From Clostridia bacterium (lineage in GTDB: Bacteria > Bacillota > Clostridia > Oscillospirales > Acutalibacteraceae), in contig JAKSQL010000078.1 in the NCBI GenBank assembly GCA_024404125.1, forward strand, positions 1 to 5,425: a stretch of 5,425 nt of DNA, read 5' to 3'. The notes under the pieces are model-generated. The model was not told where the DNA came from. It saw nothing but the letters and a program-made list of their open reading frames with translations, and did not search any database. Both the position numbers and the translations under genes were made by a program. This document shows positions 5,124-5,425 of the stretch, piece by piece. How positions within the stretch are numbered: position 1 is the stretch's first letter; the number at the start of each line of letters is the position of its first letter.

Positions 5124-5425
5124 TTATGCGACTTTTGATAGGATTTCTCGTTGGATACTTAAATAATTTTGAAGATCAAGAACTTTGTTTTTAGAAAATC
5201 GGTTTGGTGCTTTGATATTATGAGCATCAAATTCGTTTGCTTCTGCCATACGTTTGGTAAAGTCATAAATGCCATTAAACAAATCAGATAGTTGTCTTGC
5301 CGAAATATTTAAGGGTATTTGACCGTCTTTATTGTGTTTTGACAGTGAATCAATACTGCTCATCAAACTGTCAAGTACTTCTATGGTTAAATTTCCCGCT
5401 TTTGCATCATCAATATATTTTTGCA
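5124..5425 (-). CDS. Partial CDS of unknown function (C-terminal part)
   Basis: The minus-strand frame is open from the right edge to the TAA at 5124-5126, so only about the last 100 residues are visible and the start lies outside the window. I do not recognise the family. The visible part is hydrophilic and predicted mostly helical, with a first helix-rich part (IDDAKAGNLTIEVLDSLMSS region), then a segment rich in basic and acidic residues including FNGIYDFTKRMAEANEFD, and a final amphipathic helix. No membrane segment or signal is present in this part. An internal TTG (5364-5366) gives a shorter possible start but lacks a convincing ribosome site and the frame continues upstream. The gene precedes the lipoprotein fragment by about 60 nt on the same strand. 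Confidence 0.6.
   Translation of the reverse strand, partial: QKYIDDAKAGNLTIEVLDSLMSSIDSLSKHNKDGQIPLNISARQLSDLFNGIYDFTKRMAEANEFDAHNIKAPNRFSKNKVLDLQNYLSIQREILSKVA

Noticed and set aside
1..5425. CRISPR array or other tandem repeat structure.
   Set aside because: No repeated units with regular spacers were seen.

Overview
The window looks like AT-rich Firmicutes DNA, most likely a gut-type member of the Clostridia. The basis is low GC, strong AGGAGG-like ribosome binding sites, textbook sigma-A promoters, CCA-encoding tRNA genes and several type II lipoprotein signals. This is inference from style and gene content; no marker gene fixes the taxon.

Left part (1-1750, minus strand): a MATE-family efflux pump gene is followed by a two-gene serine tRNA unit, tRNA-Ser(TGA) then tRNA-Ser(GCT). 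The tRNA unit has its own near-consensus promoter just past the MATE stop and a 16-bp perfect hairpin terminator that starts at the CCA end. Middle part (1750-3570, plus strand): a divergent transcription unit encodes a 48-residue SHOCT-like small protein, a lipoprotein with a recurrent clostridial 'WGxSxSEYTxW' beta-rich domain, and a membrane acyltransferase (acyltransferase 3 family). It is closed by a strong rho-independent terminator. The space between the MATE promoter and this unit carries a 10-bp perfect inverted repeat over the plus-strand core promoter, a candidate operator.

Right part (3570-5425) is a scrapyard of incomplete genes. The first ~44 codons of a cation diffusion facilitator gene on the plus strand run head-on into the first ~184 codons of a secreted esterase/hydrolase lipoprotein gene on the minus strand. 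Each is cut off and ends in antisense sequence of the other. Upstream of the hydrolase on the minus strand lies the C-terminal half of a calcineurin-like metallophosphoesterase. It has lost its first metal-binding motifs, carries a one-base frameshift, and is joined out of frame to the N-terminus of another lipoprotein. A partial helical protein of unknown function leaves the right edge.

I see no complete novel system. The most notable items are the paired truncation junctions (real rearrangement or assembly chimera), the operator-like repeat, and the small protein-lipoprotein-acyltransferase unit, whose joint role (perhaps cell-envelope modification) is only inferred.
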